Below, one piece after another: positions 42,606-53,699 of a DNA stretch of 64,000 nucleotides; within the stretch, counting starts at the first letter, position 1, and every line of letters begins with the position of its first letter. Position numbers and translations under genes: made by a program. The stretch lies in contig NBAY01000075.1 in assembly GCA_002794775.1 (NCBI GenBank), positions 142,378-206,377 on the forward strand, in the 5' to 3' direction. The stretch comes from Porodaedalea pini (Eukaryota > Basidiomycota > Agaricomycetes > Hymenochaetales > Hymenochaetaceae). The notes under the pieces are model-generated. The model searched no databases. It was not told the DNA's origin and worked only from the letters and a program-made list of their open reading frames with translations.

Positions 42606-44888
42606 CTCGCCGGAGAAAGCTTCTTCTCATCAAATGCAGGGGACTTCTTCGTCACTGTCTTCTTCCCTCCTGCTGTTGCCACAGATGCAGTTGATCGAAT
42701 TGAATTCGCCGATGGTGACTTTCGAATGACGGACGTCTTGTTCGCTGTTGTTTTCGTAGATACTGTAGTAATGGGCGACACCTTCCGTGTGCGCGATGCC
42801 GCGTTTACTGTACTAATTGGCACCGCACTTGTTTCAGAGACGCGACATGGCCGTCCTTTCCGTAGTGCAGGCACCGGCGTTTGCGGAGATCTTGAGGTTC
42901 CGGTGCTGCACATCGAGGTCGATGACGTGGTCAAGACTTTCCTCGACCGAGTAACAGAGTCCCGCAGAGTCATATTCTCACGAGGCGTCTTGAATGTAGA
43001 CTTGCGTGTTGAAGCCCCGCTCCTGCTGCTGGACATTGACACATTCGAGAGCGAGGATGTCGGTCGCGAGGGCGGATGAGGTGGACGAAGAGTACCTTGC
43101 TGGCCTGCAGTGGCGGCATTTCTGCGGATAGTCGATGCATGTGAACGAGTAGATGAAACAGAAGCGGCGACAGATTTTGGTCTTTGCACGGAGACGACGT
43201 TCAGTAGTTTTACACTCGTGACACTCGCGGTGTCGCCTGTGTCTTTCCCAGTTGTGTGTGGAGAGCGAGAAGCTACACCGGGCCATCGAGAAACCACGGA
43301 AGATGACGCGGTAGAGCGCGCAAGGGACGAGGTCGAGCCCTTTAGTCGCAGGCTTTCTTGTTCGTCACGCTCTCCATCCACGTCCATACCTGAATTATAC
43401 GAGAGCGCACTCGGTGCCCTATGGACGCTTGGACTCGTGCTACGCGGGTGGACGGCACAAACTTCGAGTGTGGCTGGCTCTCCTTACGTTCACACTCCGT
43501 CGCAGTCGTAAGGCGCAATGACGTTCGGCTAGTCGTCGACGCAACGCTGCACGCTACACTCCGGACAGATGTGCTAGACGAGGTGACAGCTGTGTTCCCG
43601 CGAGCAAGGTTCTTGTTCAACACGCTTGTACGAAGCGAATGCGACGTGCTCATGCTATCGCGCTCAGTGGTGTCTTCGATCCTGCTGAGAGTAGGGCGAA
43701 GGCCTGCTCGCGTAAGCGGCCCACGCACCGTGTTGGAGTTGCTCATCGTCGGCGTTAGAAGATATTCGACCGGGATGTTGATTTCTGTAGATCGTTATTA
43801 GCAAAGTCCTTACCCTTGAGAAGCGCGGACCTACCATTGCTGATCTCCTTGATCGCCCAACTTTCCAGCGCATCGAAGCCACTCTCGTTCCGGATACCGA
43901 CCCAGCGCCTTCGAAGCAGATCCATACGAGTCTGTTCAACTTGCACACGGATGTGGGAAATGCTTGATAAGAGGGTCTCGCTTGGTTCCGTAGGGTGCTG
44001 ATGAAGAAGAATTGCGGAAAGGAGAGTCTGCGAAGGAATGAGCACAATAATAAACCCGATTATAATTTAATACTCACCTGACAGAGCATGCCAGCATTCG
44101 ACTCCGCCATGCCCCTCCGCACAGCCTCCATAACCCACTCAACGCGCTCCCCGTCCTCAAACCGTCCTAGCCCATCATTCTCCATAATTTCGACCCACTT
44201 GCGCTCATTGAAACTTCTCCGCCTCGTTGCAAAGCAGAGCATCCACAAACCCCCTTGCTGTCATAACCATTTCTTTCACACCCTCTACCCAAGCGTCTTG
44301 CACAGAGTTGAGCTTCACTGAGGCCGCATGCGCAGCGAAGAGCAAAGGAAATGCGTTCTGCGGGAGTGCATGCTTCTTCAGGCCAGTCATCAACCCGTCA
44401 GTGGGAGTGCAGCGAAGTCCGGAGTGCACCAGCCCTCTCCGAAAAGACCAACAAGGGCGCGCCGCGCGCCACGCTTAAGGTATGTATTCTGCACGTCTGG
44501 ACGCAGGGAAAAGACGAGCGTACGCGGTGCACGACGTGCACACTGGCGGCAGCAACACCCACCTGTGCCCCAGCGGCCTCCAATGATGCGTTCATACCCA
44601 GCAAATTCGAGGAAAGCGTGGAAGAGCCCATGGAGCATCTCCTGCACGAGGCGTGCCTGCATCTTGTCATGGAGCGTTTGCAATTGAAGATAGTTTGCGG
44701 AGCACAGGATAGTGAAAGCGGTGTCCAAGTCATATGAATGGTTGCTGAAGCTGAGCATGCCGGTGTATAAGTATTCTAAGGTAAAGTGCAGTGCTGGAGG
44801 AGTGAAGGGAGGCGAGGGAAGGCGAAGGTTCGTGAGCTCGCCGGGGGCAAGGGTACTCGTCGACGACCACAAGGGTGCCTCCCACTGG
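42606..44888 (-). pseudogene. BTB gene, near-continuous copy C (BTB to Ser-rich C-terminus)
   Basis: The minus strand reads BTB C-terminal part (S-Y-D-L-D-T-A-F-T-I-L-C-S-A-N-Y-L-Q), C-R-Q-C-A-R-R, then T-G-L-K-K-H-A-L-P-Q-N-A-F-P-L-L-F-A-A-H-A. A helical region (V-E-W-V-M-E-A-V-R-R-G-M), a small intron (44080-44030) and L-L-S-A-I-L-L-H-Q-H-P-T-E follow. A second intron from GTAGGTCC (43847) leads into M-S-N-S-N-T-V-R-G and the Ser/Thr-rich tail. It shows that the pieces in mosaics A and B come from one host gene. Its N-terminus (before G-E-L-T) is deleted. Function unknown beyond the BTB domain. Confidence 0.6.
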
Positions 44889-45119
44889 TTGGAGATCACA
44901 TGTTGGCACTGTCGTCAACTTTGCTTTCGACCGATTTTTAATTCAACCAGGCCACTCTATTTCACAAAAAATACATAGACAGATATCAAATTGTCTGAAG
45001 TTTTTTTACATGCTTCAAGCTAGTGATTTGGATGGTTGAATAAAATTAAATATGTCAATGAAGAAACTGAGCACTGTACAGCCACAAAAGCTGTGTATCG
45101 CCTCATAGCCACTGCTCAA
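44889..45119 (-). repeat. Mosaic 5' module, copy C, inner part
   Basis: It matches the inner ~230 bp of the 5' module and ends at CTGCTCAA, where the Helitron is inserted. The outer part is at 46443-46573. Confidence 0.85.
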
Positions 45120-46442
45120 TCTTAATATACAAACGCAACCCCCTACTTTTGACACAGCCACATGCTGACTAAATTCGGACTTTCAATGTTTTTGATGCTT
45201 CTTTTTTCCTTCTTTAGTTGTCACCCACATGCTCCTGCTCCGGCCAGCTCCGAAATTTTTGATGGCTCAAAGCGGCAATATTGCAGATCATCACATGATG
45301 TCTGCACATGTGCACACATCCGTGAGCAGACCGCTCTGTAGGCTCAATCAACTCATTTCCCCTATGAAAAAAATTGTAAAAAATATGAAAAAAAAAAATT
45401 TAATTAAATCATGCTCTTCTCTTGAAATTTTGATGGCTAAAAGTGGTAACTCCAAAGCAGCAGCATGCAAATCATCTACAATCAATTTTATACTCTAAGC
45501 TTAAACAACTCATTCCTCACATGAAAAAGTTAGGAAAAATGCAGAAAAAAACAAGCCAATTAGAAAAATATTCTGTGATCTTCTCCATGTGTATTATAAA
45601 ATAAATTTCAGTAGAAAATCAACCAATTGGAGTCCATTGAGAATTACTCTCAGAATATATAAATCATTGGCCTGGCTCATGCCAGAGTATACATAGCACA
45701 ACTCAGTATAAGTGCATATAAGCTTTGGATGAGTTGGGCAGTGAAGAGAATGTGAAAAGAGCATGAACTGAACATAATGTGTCAGACTCCAAAGGTCTGG
45801 AGGCTCCCACTGAGTCTCAGACTTAGACTCCTCATAATTGTAGTACAGCTACATGGTTGTGTTTCAGAGTTTGTGTCTTGGAATGTCAGACACTCAATAC
45901 ATCAGAGTCAAGTCATGATGTATAGGAAGTCAGCAACATGTTAGAAGTAGTGAGAATACTCTAGCAGGCCTACACCTATAGCCTTTTATGAATATAATAT
46001 AAGGTGTCCTAACATAGTATCTATATTGTATAAAGAATATCCTTTCTATTTTAAATAAAGACATGAGAAGCAGGTATTATGCACTATGTCTCTCCATTGA
46101 AAGAGACTTACTCTATCTTCAGGTTCTCAACAACCAATATTGTACTTAGTGAGGTTTTGTTGTAAATAGAATGTTATACAATGAAAATTCAGATTGCTTT
46201 CAAGCATGTGTATGTGAGATATATAGTTTTGCAATTGAAGAATCATGTGAACTAAGATGAACCATTGTTCTAAGAGCTTAGACTGATGGCCAGCAAGGAA
46301 CTTTAAATAAGTATAGCTTTTAGAGTGAGAAATTGCATTAATTAAATCTGAAGAAACAAAAAAACTCAGATTAAGCAATGCCTAAAAAACTCGGATTGAT
46401 GGCCAGCGGAGTTCCCGGCGAAGCCGGGAACTCCAGGGCTAG
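45120..46442 (+). mobile_element. Non-autonomous Helitron (1.3 kb)
   Basis: 5' end TCTTAATATAC, 3' end CTAG (46439-46442), inserted between A and T of the 5' module with no target duplication. The uninterrupted site CTCAATTTAGTAG is at 53109-53121. A perfect 11-bp hairpin (GAGTTCCCGGC, loop GAA, GCCGGGAACTC; 46409-46433) lies 5 nt before CTAG, the standard Helitron 3' signature. The interior is AT-rich and holds no Rep/helicase and no recognised host gene. Confidence 0.93.
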
Positions 46443-46573
46443 TTTAGCAGAAATGGGGTCCAAAATTAACATATATGGTATGCCATCAGCTTATGAAGCT
46501 GACAAAAACCCAAATTGGGGACTTTATCTTTGCCCACAACAAAAGACGATACTTCGTAAACTCAGTAATCGTA
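46443..46573 (-). repeat. Mosaic 5' module, copy C, outer part
   Basis: Ends ACTCAGTAATCGTA at 46573; the flank beyond (ATATTTTTGGGG) is not copia. Confidence 0.82.
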
Positions 46574-46949
46574 ATATTTTTGGGGAGGATGTGCACTATT
46601 TTTGGGTAGTATTTAACCCGAGCAAATATATCATATGTGCCAGACTTCGTACTCTTGGTGCCTGCTGGCAGCCGATCGAGTACTCTTCAAGGCTACATGT
46701 ACATATTTATTTGTCTAAGGAAGCCATGTGTACATTGTTTTACTCGAATACATACATTTGATATTCATGGTCAATCTTCTTTACATTTAGCGATACGCTT
46801 AACCAGTTCTCTCCATGTTGACATCTGCAGCCTCCTTCTCATTCAACAAGGCCATGATCTTTTATACTTTTTACTCAAAGACAGCGTTTGAGTTAAGTCT
46901 CGTCAACTCTTCCTCATCAATTCCCATGATATCATCCATGTCAATAATC
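46574..46949. other. No gene recognised
   Basis: AT-rich sequence between mosaic C and the next host gene. It contains the 3' region of that gene (a possible continuation frame, M-D-D-I-M-G-I-D-E-E-E-L, lies at about 46872-46945 on the minus strand). Confidence 0.4.
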
Positions 46950-47796
46950 GGAGGCTGAATTCTGTGTCAGACAAAGTGGCAGTGGCATGGTAACATTAAA
47001 CTCACATGAATTGCTTTCAGACTCCACTGCTGCCATCTCCTCCATTGCATTCACATAATCAATATCGAGTCCAGCTGAGACAAGAGGAATGGCTGGTAGG
47101 CGAAGCCGATAGTAAGGTAGCTCATCCGATGATGGGCTATCTGGGTCATGGATCTCGCCATCTCTCAAGCGGATTCCATGTGAAAGCAGGCTTCTTTCGA
47201 TGGTTAGACCTCTGATCCAACTACCTTCAGTGTCAGACTCATCATGACTCTGGTTCTACGTATCTATGGGATTGTCTGCTTCGGCTGCACTCTTTGAATT
47301 GGTGTCAGATTCATTATCAAATCTGAATGGATGTTCAGCAATGGATTTAACTTTATGTTCATCTGAATCGTACTCAGGATCTGTTTGTACACCAACATCA
47401 CATACGAAGAGTGTGATGATGTCCGGGCCTGTTAGTAAAATCTCAACGAACTTCTTGTCCATGACATCCTGCGCAGATGTATCGTCATGGGCCTCACTCT
47501 CAGAATCTGAAGCATGTACACCGACACTGAGAAGGCATCCTATATCTAAGATCAGAAAGGCGTTAGAGCCGTTCTCAAATTTGAACAAATGTACACTCAC
47601 CTGACTTGTCCTCGGGATGTGAAGGATGCGAAGTCTGTACATCAACATCTACTACATGAGTTCTGTAGAGATGTGAGGCTAAAATGCGCTTCTTATTTTG
47701 CACAGGCATGAATCGTGAGTCATCCACACTAGTAGCGTCCTCAGTATCGGCATCGTATTCGAACATATTGCTGTTGCTGCTGCTTTCGAAGAGCAT
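46950..47796 (-). CDS. Acidic Ser/Asp-rich protein of unknown function, 4 exons
   Basis: ATG at 47796. Exons 47796-47601, 47539-47260 and 47211-47006 are joined by introns of 61 and 48 nt with GTGAG or GTAGA donors. A last intron (GTGAGTTTAATG... to CACAG near 46960) brings TAA at once, giving about 227 residues. The product is acidic, with D-V-D-V-Q-T, V-G-V-H-A-S-D-S-E-S-E and V-G-V-Q-T-D-P-E-Y-D-S-D-E repeats of the pattern V-x-V-Q/H-T/A. No known domain is recognised. The exon frames join in phase without a stop, so the gene may be intact. Confidence 0.5.
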
Positions 47797-48747
47797 TAAG
47801 TTAGCTATTTTTCATGAAGTCATGAAACAAGTTTCATAGACTATACCGTGAGCTAGTGTTCGTGGGCATACGAAAGCTTCATTGGAGCCGTAAACGCCCA
47901 AAGCTTACATTCGTCACATGTCATCGGAGAGCTGAAATAAGAAACACCGAAATCTAGTTTCCACCATTCACGTCGAGTTTGTACATTAACCTCATCTTCA
48001 TTTACATAGTCCCATGGACTTGTCTATTTGCAATAAAAGAACTCACCTTGCTCCGATTATCATGCAATTGAGTCGAGGCTAGGCTCAAAAACCTATCACT
48101 TGAATTAAGAGTACACAATTACAGTCTCTGATGCACGTTGAACTGCAGGTTGCATGTGCATGTCGACTGCATTCTGTAGGATGTACGATAGGGTGTGATT
48201 AGGATGAGTGCTGGAGTATTCCATTAAGTGAGCATTGACACATAACTGAATTTAAAGTCATCCCCATTACTATGCAGATGCTCGATGACATAGCTGTTCT
48301 TCGTCCATACCTATGTTTCACATCTATTTGCAGACCGAACAAGATCATATGTGTCGATTTCTTTGTATATATCCATCCTGGGTCAATAGTCGAGATGAGG
48401 GTATCTTCAATATGCTGGAGAGTTGTATGTTCAGAAGGACCAGTGCTACATAGTAGATCTGCACTTCTCAGATGCAATAACTTTGATAGTAAATATTTGC
48501 CATACAAGTGAGCATGTCTCTATTCTTTAATTGGTTGGACTGAAGACACCTATTATTATAACTAGACGAAGAGATTTAGAAAACTACATATGACAAATAC
48601 AAGACTCGTAAGGCCAGCCCACATAAAAAAGAGAGCAGAAAGCGACAAATGGAAAGCATGTTACATAGGGTGGGGTCACGAACTCGTCCCAATGATTCCA
48701 TCACTCTGATATCGTCTCTCACGTGTTTGGCATCTTTCCGACGTTTT
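47797..48747. other. No supportable gene; possible minus-strand exons at 48200-48510
   Basis: A 100-codon minus-strand frame (48507-48199) and an overlapping one look partly protein-like, but neither start nor splice structure can be supported. The rest is likely intergenic between two minus-strand genes. Confidence 0.3.
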
Positions 48748-50852
48748 TCACCTGTTCTTGTTTGGATGTGACCTCCTATGTAACCGACGGTCGTCATACT
48801 CGGATGGTCTGTAACAATTGCCTGAATGATTGCCTGAACGAGAGTCTGCATCGTAATAGAATGAGGTCCTTGTAGCAGGTGAGTACGCTCTGTTAGGCGA
48901 TGATCGTCGGCGCTTCGAGGGGGTTGAGTAGTGTGCATTTGGAGAACGTGAACGCCTTTTTGATGAGAATTCTGTGTGGTGCTTGGATGAGAAAGAACTG
49001 TGATCTTCTCTGTCACGCAGAGAAGGTAGACGGGTGTCACGTTCCTTTCCATGTGAGGAAGAGGAAGGGAAATGTAAATAGTCATTGCGTGAAGCAGAGG
49101 ATTGACGTGTTGTAGGGTACACGTATGACAGGGTGGATGTTGCACCGTGCCGCGAAGGCATAGAAGGTTGTGAAGGGCCTACCTGCTCTGGACTCTGTTC
49201 CGGTGAAGGCAGACAGGTCAAAACCTCCATATCCTTGATTTTATAACCCAGTGGAGGGTCTCCTTTTGTAGCCAACCACATCATTCGTAACGCTTTCTGT
49301 GTATGCTTCTGCACGCCAGGATTGTTGAGTGCTGCCCACATGCGCTGCTGGTTATAATCATAGGATATCGATTTAATGTGAGTCATGAACCGCTCGTCCA
49401 TGGTAATATCGCCATACTTCTTGGCAGATCGGTCGGATACGTCGAAAGGTGGGTGAGCAATGCGATTGGCATGGTCTTTAATAATGGATTTGTCCACTAT
49501 GCATTTCAAAGCAAACTCGTCTGATATGATGGCCTTGAGATATTGGTATTTGGCGGTTTTGGCCTTCATTTCATTCCTTTCCCAATCAACGGCATCCACG
49601 TCATCCGTAAGCACGTACTTGTAGTTTCATTCCAATTGTGCCTTCTTGTCCTGCAGTTTAGATCGCAAATAGTCTTTGACTCGCTCAATGTCTGGTTTCA
49701 TCTTCTCATACACAAGCACTGTCCATCCAGTATCCATCTTCGTCTGTCCAGTGTAGCCAGCGGCCTTCTTTAAGTCAGTTAAATATTTGTCAAAGGTGAG
49801 ATTAGAAGAAGGCCAATGACCAGTCTCCCACTGTTTCACTAATTCTATTTCCTTGGCAATCTCATCGCCCATGAGCTCCAGTAGCTGTTGGTAGAAGATA
49901 AGATCTACTGATGGCCGGTCCTGGATCTCAAGCATCAGAATTAAGCCAAGAAGGTATGTAAACGACATACTTGTCCCCATGCCACATACAAATCTAGCAC
50001 GCTAAGTGTGTCGGCATTGTAAGTGTTGTACATTTCCTTCATCGCTGCAATAATCTTGGCCTCATAATCTTTTCTCATTGTCTCCGACGCCTTTCCATAT
50101 TCTTTTTTTGACATCGTATTTATTGCGAACAAGGCCAAACGGTCCTCCACATTCTTGTTTTCAGCGTCGAGGTCCTTCTTCAATACAGCACCTTCTTCTA
50201 GTTCACAAACCCTTTTCTGTAGACTCAACACTCCATCCATTAAACCCTTGACCACTTGGGCACGAGATTCCACGTCAATGTCGGGCATACTCGGATGTGG
50301 TTGGGCGGACACCAGAGCCACTGCAAGTTTGTGGCGATCTTTGACTTTCGACTACAAAATGTCACTAACATGGCAGGAAAATCCGGGGTTTTCCATGAGG
50401 GAGGAGTATATCACAGAGTGTTTAGTGGGGCTCATATAATTTCGGCCGAAAAAGCTGTATATGGACAATGAAACTAATTATAGTCATAAGCAAGAGGATG
50501 GAGTGTGAAAAGATTTGGAACCTAAGTGCACATGACACAATAAGATCATGTGACTACTATTTATGGAAATTAAAAATCACGTGTTATTAGGTTCCAAATC
50601 TTTTCACACTCCATCCTCTTGCTTATGACTATAATTAGTTTCATTGTCCATATACAGCTTTTTCAGCCAAAATTATGAGCCCCACTAAACACTCCATGAT
50701 ATACTCCTCCCTCACGGAAAACCCCGGATTTTCCTGCCATGTAATTTGAACGTTGCGGATGGCAGACAGAGTAGACTTACTAATACTATATCGAATGCCG
50801 AGGGGTCAGGTGGGGGAGATGACGAGTTTGGAATGAATGCCTGGGTGGCCAT
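48748..50852 (-). CDS. Coiled-coil, Ser/Arg-tailed protein of unknown function; one in-frame TGA
   Basis: Exon 1 is 50852-50781 (M-A-T-Q-A-F-I-P-N), exon 2 is 50351-49971, exon 3 is 49926-48748. Intron 1 runs from GTAAGTC (50780) to TTTTGTAG (50352) and holds a 373-bp MITE; intron 2 is 44 nt. All exon joins keep frame. Exon 2 has a heptad-like helix (L-Q-K-R-V-C-E-L-E-E). The last ~100 residues are rich in Ser and Arg with basic R-R-S-R-S-P and S-K-R-R-R-S-S patches, suggesting a nuclear protein. A TGA at 49629-49627 interrupts exon 3; CGA to TGA would explain it. With the TGA read as a stop, only the first ~250 residues are made. Confidence 0.55.
50369..50741. mobile_element. Palindromic MITE, PIF/Harbinger-like (TSD TAA)
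   Basis: Arms of about 165 bp start CATGGCAGGAAAATCCGG and end in the complement, with a ~40-bp loop. Flanking TAA is at 50366-50368 and 50742-50744. A 3-bp TWA duplication is typical of PIF/Harbinger; family assignment rests on that alone. The element sits wholly within intron 1 of the surrounding gene. Confidence 0.85.
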
Positions 50853-51344
50853 TTGTATGAAAGTCACAGTCGTAGACACAAACAAGGAAGGCAAGCACCA
50901 GGTGTTAGTAAGACACAAATACAATGCAGAATGAGTCAAAGACAAACCGAGATTACACCATCGACTTCTTCGAATATTCTCACGGCACAGATCAAGGTAG
51001 AGTAGTGAAGCGGACAGCGATGAAAGACTGAGAGGGATAATTCACATTGTTCATGCCCTTTTGTATGCTGGGACCGTGTGTACATGGAGTAACCGGGTAT
51101 TCTTTGGGGAAGGGTCATCACAACTTACGCAATTTGCCAATAAGTAAGACAGGTGATAAGCTGACTACCAACCTTTTTGGTTTAGGTTTTACGAATCGCT
51201 TGCTATCGAACTCAATGGAGACAACTTCATATAGACATGTAAATTTCATATTGCAATTTGTCTTTGATGAAATATTGAGCCGAAAGCCAGTCGACAGAAT
51301 GAAATTGTACAATATAACTATGACTTCCATATACTATTCACATA
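50853..51344. other. No gene recognised
   Basis: Upstream (promoter side) of the minus-strand gene ending at 50852, and beyond it the 3' flank of the Armadillo-like piece of mosaic D. No convincing coding frame. Confidence 0.4.
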
Positions 51345-52883
51345 GGCATGCCCGGCGGGGGAGGCGGCATCCCAGGCGTCATGTCGATAGCACCGGGATA
51401 GCACCGGGAGCACCTGGCGGGGCACCCATAGCGAGGTAATCGTTTATGTTTTGATCGAGTGCAACAATACCATCTGCGATGTCATCGTCTGCTGCATTCA
51501 TGTTGATGATGAAATGTGCATCCAAATCGACATCGAGTGCATCAGACGTACCCACAACACCTACATCAGCTGCACCGGTCACCGCTGGCGAGGGAGAGTC
51601 TGCAATGATTCCGACGGTCCGACGTCCGTGGGGAAGTGAAGGAGGTGGGGGCAAGTTTTCGTCCATGTCCTGGTCATGTGATGTCGTTGTCTCCATCTCG
51701 ACATCACCATCCGCATCCGGCTCACCATTATCCTCCATCTCTGTGTCAGGCCTCGAGGTCGATGTCGAGGGCATTGCCGCTTCTGCCACCATCCGGGCGC
51801 AAATTGTTAGAGAGCGCGCCATCAACGCACCCGCAGTTGCCTGCTCACGTGCATTTGGTTGTGTCCCAAACTCGGCGCGCCACGACTGTGTTAGATCTGT
51901 CATGCCCTGGTATGATGACCGTACTTGTTGGGGTACCTGAGCCAGACGGCATCGCATTCGCAGACGTGTCAGTCAAGACAAACATCTCAGCATCCAATGT
52001 GGCAACGCTTTGTTCTTCCTGAAAGGCCCTCAGATCAGTCAGCCAATAACAAAGATGATGGATGACTCACCTCGGCGTTCACAAGGGATCGTTCGATAGC
52101 GAGCAGTCTGACGAGTTCTTGGGCCTGCTCGTGCCGACACTGTTCTAATTGCTGCTGCCGTCATTGCTGATGCTGTTCACAGGTCTCACGTGGTATGCCG
52201 CTCGCACTCGTGCTCGGCCTGACAACAAATCCTTTTGACGCCAGCCATGCCTCCAACACGCACCCAATGACCTCGAGAGTACCCACCTGGACGACACGGC
52301 TCCATATGAGCTCTGAGCCACGCACACCGATGTTGGCCACACATTGGAATGCAAGGGAGAATTGGTAGGCGGCGTGCCGGTCAAACGACTTTGGGTTCAG
52401 GGCTGGCACAAGCGCAGGACATGGAAGGCCCAGGCAATAGACCAAAGATCACCAATGGATTCTCAGGCGGCGGATGGGAGAGGCAGAAATTGCGAAGGAG
52501 GTGGACAATCGTTTTATTGGTCCACGGAGCCATTTACCGTACCAAAACTAATCGGATTCGCTGCGAATTTGTGTTAGACAGGTGAACAAGGTTAAACAAG
52601 GAAAGATGGGGAATGCATGACGTACCCGTCTTGGAAGGCGGAACACTGCCCCTTGGCCTGCTCGCAATCCCAACACCGACTGCATCCTTGAAACCTCCTA
52701 GTTGCGAAGACCTTCTTGAATGCGACTGTGTCTGAGCCTGAGGAGTGGCAGGAGCTGGCGACTGAGAGCGAGGTGAAGACACTGCGGATGTGGCTTGAGG
52801 AGGCCCTTGGCCCAAGCAGAGTTTTGAGGGAGCGAAGCGAGTGTCTTTGCTGCAGCGAAACAGACTCATCGACGACCGCAAGT
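51345..52883 (-). pseudogene. Armadillo-like conserved fungal gene piece, copy D
   Basis: On the minus strand: a Ser/Pro/Gln-rich segment (from about 52850), an exon-like G-G-F-K-D-A-V-G-V-G-I-A, then L-L-R-N-F-C-L-S-H-P-P-P-E-N-P, F-Q-C-V-A-N-I-G-V-R-G-S-E-L-I, the acidic D-G-E-P-D-A-D-G-D-V-E-M region and A-M-G-A-P-P-G-A-P-G-A-I. An 11-bp tandem duplication at 51386-51407 shifts the frame just before what looks like the native Pro/Met-rich end (TGA near 51342). It includes the true C-terminus, which copy B lacks. Confidence 0.5.
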
Positions 52884-53244
52884 TGGAGATCACATGTTGG
52901 CACTGTCGTCAACTTTGCTTTCGACCGATTTTTAATTCAACCAGGTCACTTTATTTTACCAAAAATACATAGACAGATATCAAATTGTCTGAAGTTTTTT
53001 TACATGCTTCAAGCTTGTGATTTGGATGGTTTAATAAATTTAAATATGCCAATGAAGAAAGTGAGCATTGTACAGCCACAAAAGCTGTGAGTCGGTCCAT
53101 AGCCACTGCTCAATTTAGTAGAAATGGGGTCCAAAATTAACATATATGGTATGCCATCAGCTTATGAAGCTGACAAAAACCCAAAACGGACACCCTAACT
53201 TTGCCCACAACAAAAGACGATACTTCGTAAACTCAGTAATCATA
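52884..53244 (-). repeat. Mosaic 5' module, copy D
   Basis: Full-length and not interrupted. It gives the empty site for the Helitron in copy C (CTCAATTTAGTAG at 53109). Outer end TATGATTACTGAG at 53244; flank ACCCGCATCAGG is unrelated to copia. Confidence 0.85.
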
Positions 53245-53699
53245 ACCCGCATCAGGCAGTCACGCTGATCTTAGCCATCTCTCGATGCTCGCTAACTTTT
53301 GCTTTTCTATGCAAAGGATGTTGGTAAAATAGGAAAGAACAATTAAAATCCATCATTCATAAACTTGTCAGACTTACACACGCAGTGTAGTTACAAGTTC
53401 AAGTTCTCTATAAATTACAACAACAGGATTCATACAGATGTAGTACATTCCCAGGCTGGCTGGAATCGCATACATAATATTATCTGAATGAAGAATAATA
53501 GGAACAAAAAGCACACACTTAGAGGCCAATTTACAAACAAATGTTCCATCCAAGTGAAACACAAGTAAAAACTTGAGTACAGTTCAAGGAACGGAGGCAA
53601 GGAAACAGGGAATTGAAGGTGCCTAAGTCATATGAGCTAAAGCACCAGCAATGCGAAAGCCACGTACCAGATATCAGTCGCAATAATGGATCGCTAAGC
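53245..53699. other. No gene recognised
   Basis: Sequence between the mosaic D terminus and the next minus-strand gene; no supportable coding frame, repeat or RNA gene. Confidence 0.4.

Larger units (their letters stand above)
39359..46573 (-). mobile_element. Mosaic gene-capture element C
   Basis: On the minus strand: 5' module (46573-46443 and 45119-44889, split by a Helitron), BTB gene, its Ser-rich end, Rpb1, CAP-Gly gene, 3' region, 178-bp unit. Its gene order from BTB to Rpb1 matches mosaic A, and its Rpb1/CAP-Gly junction matches mosaic B, so parts were exchanged between mosaics. Confidence 0.75.
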
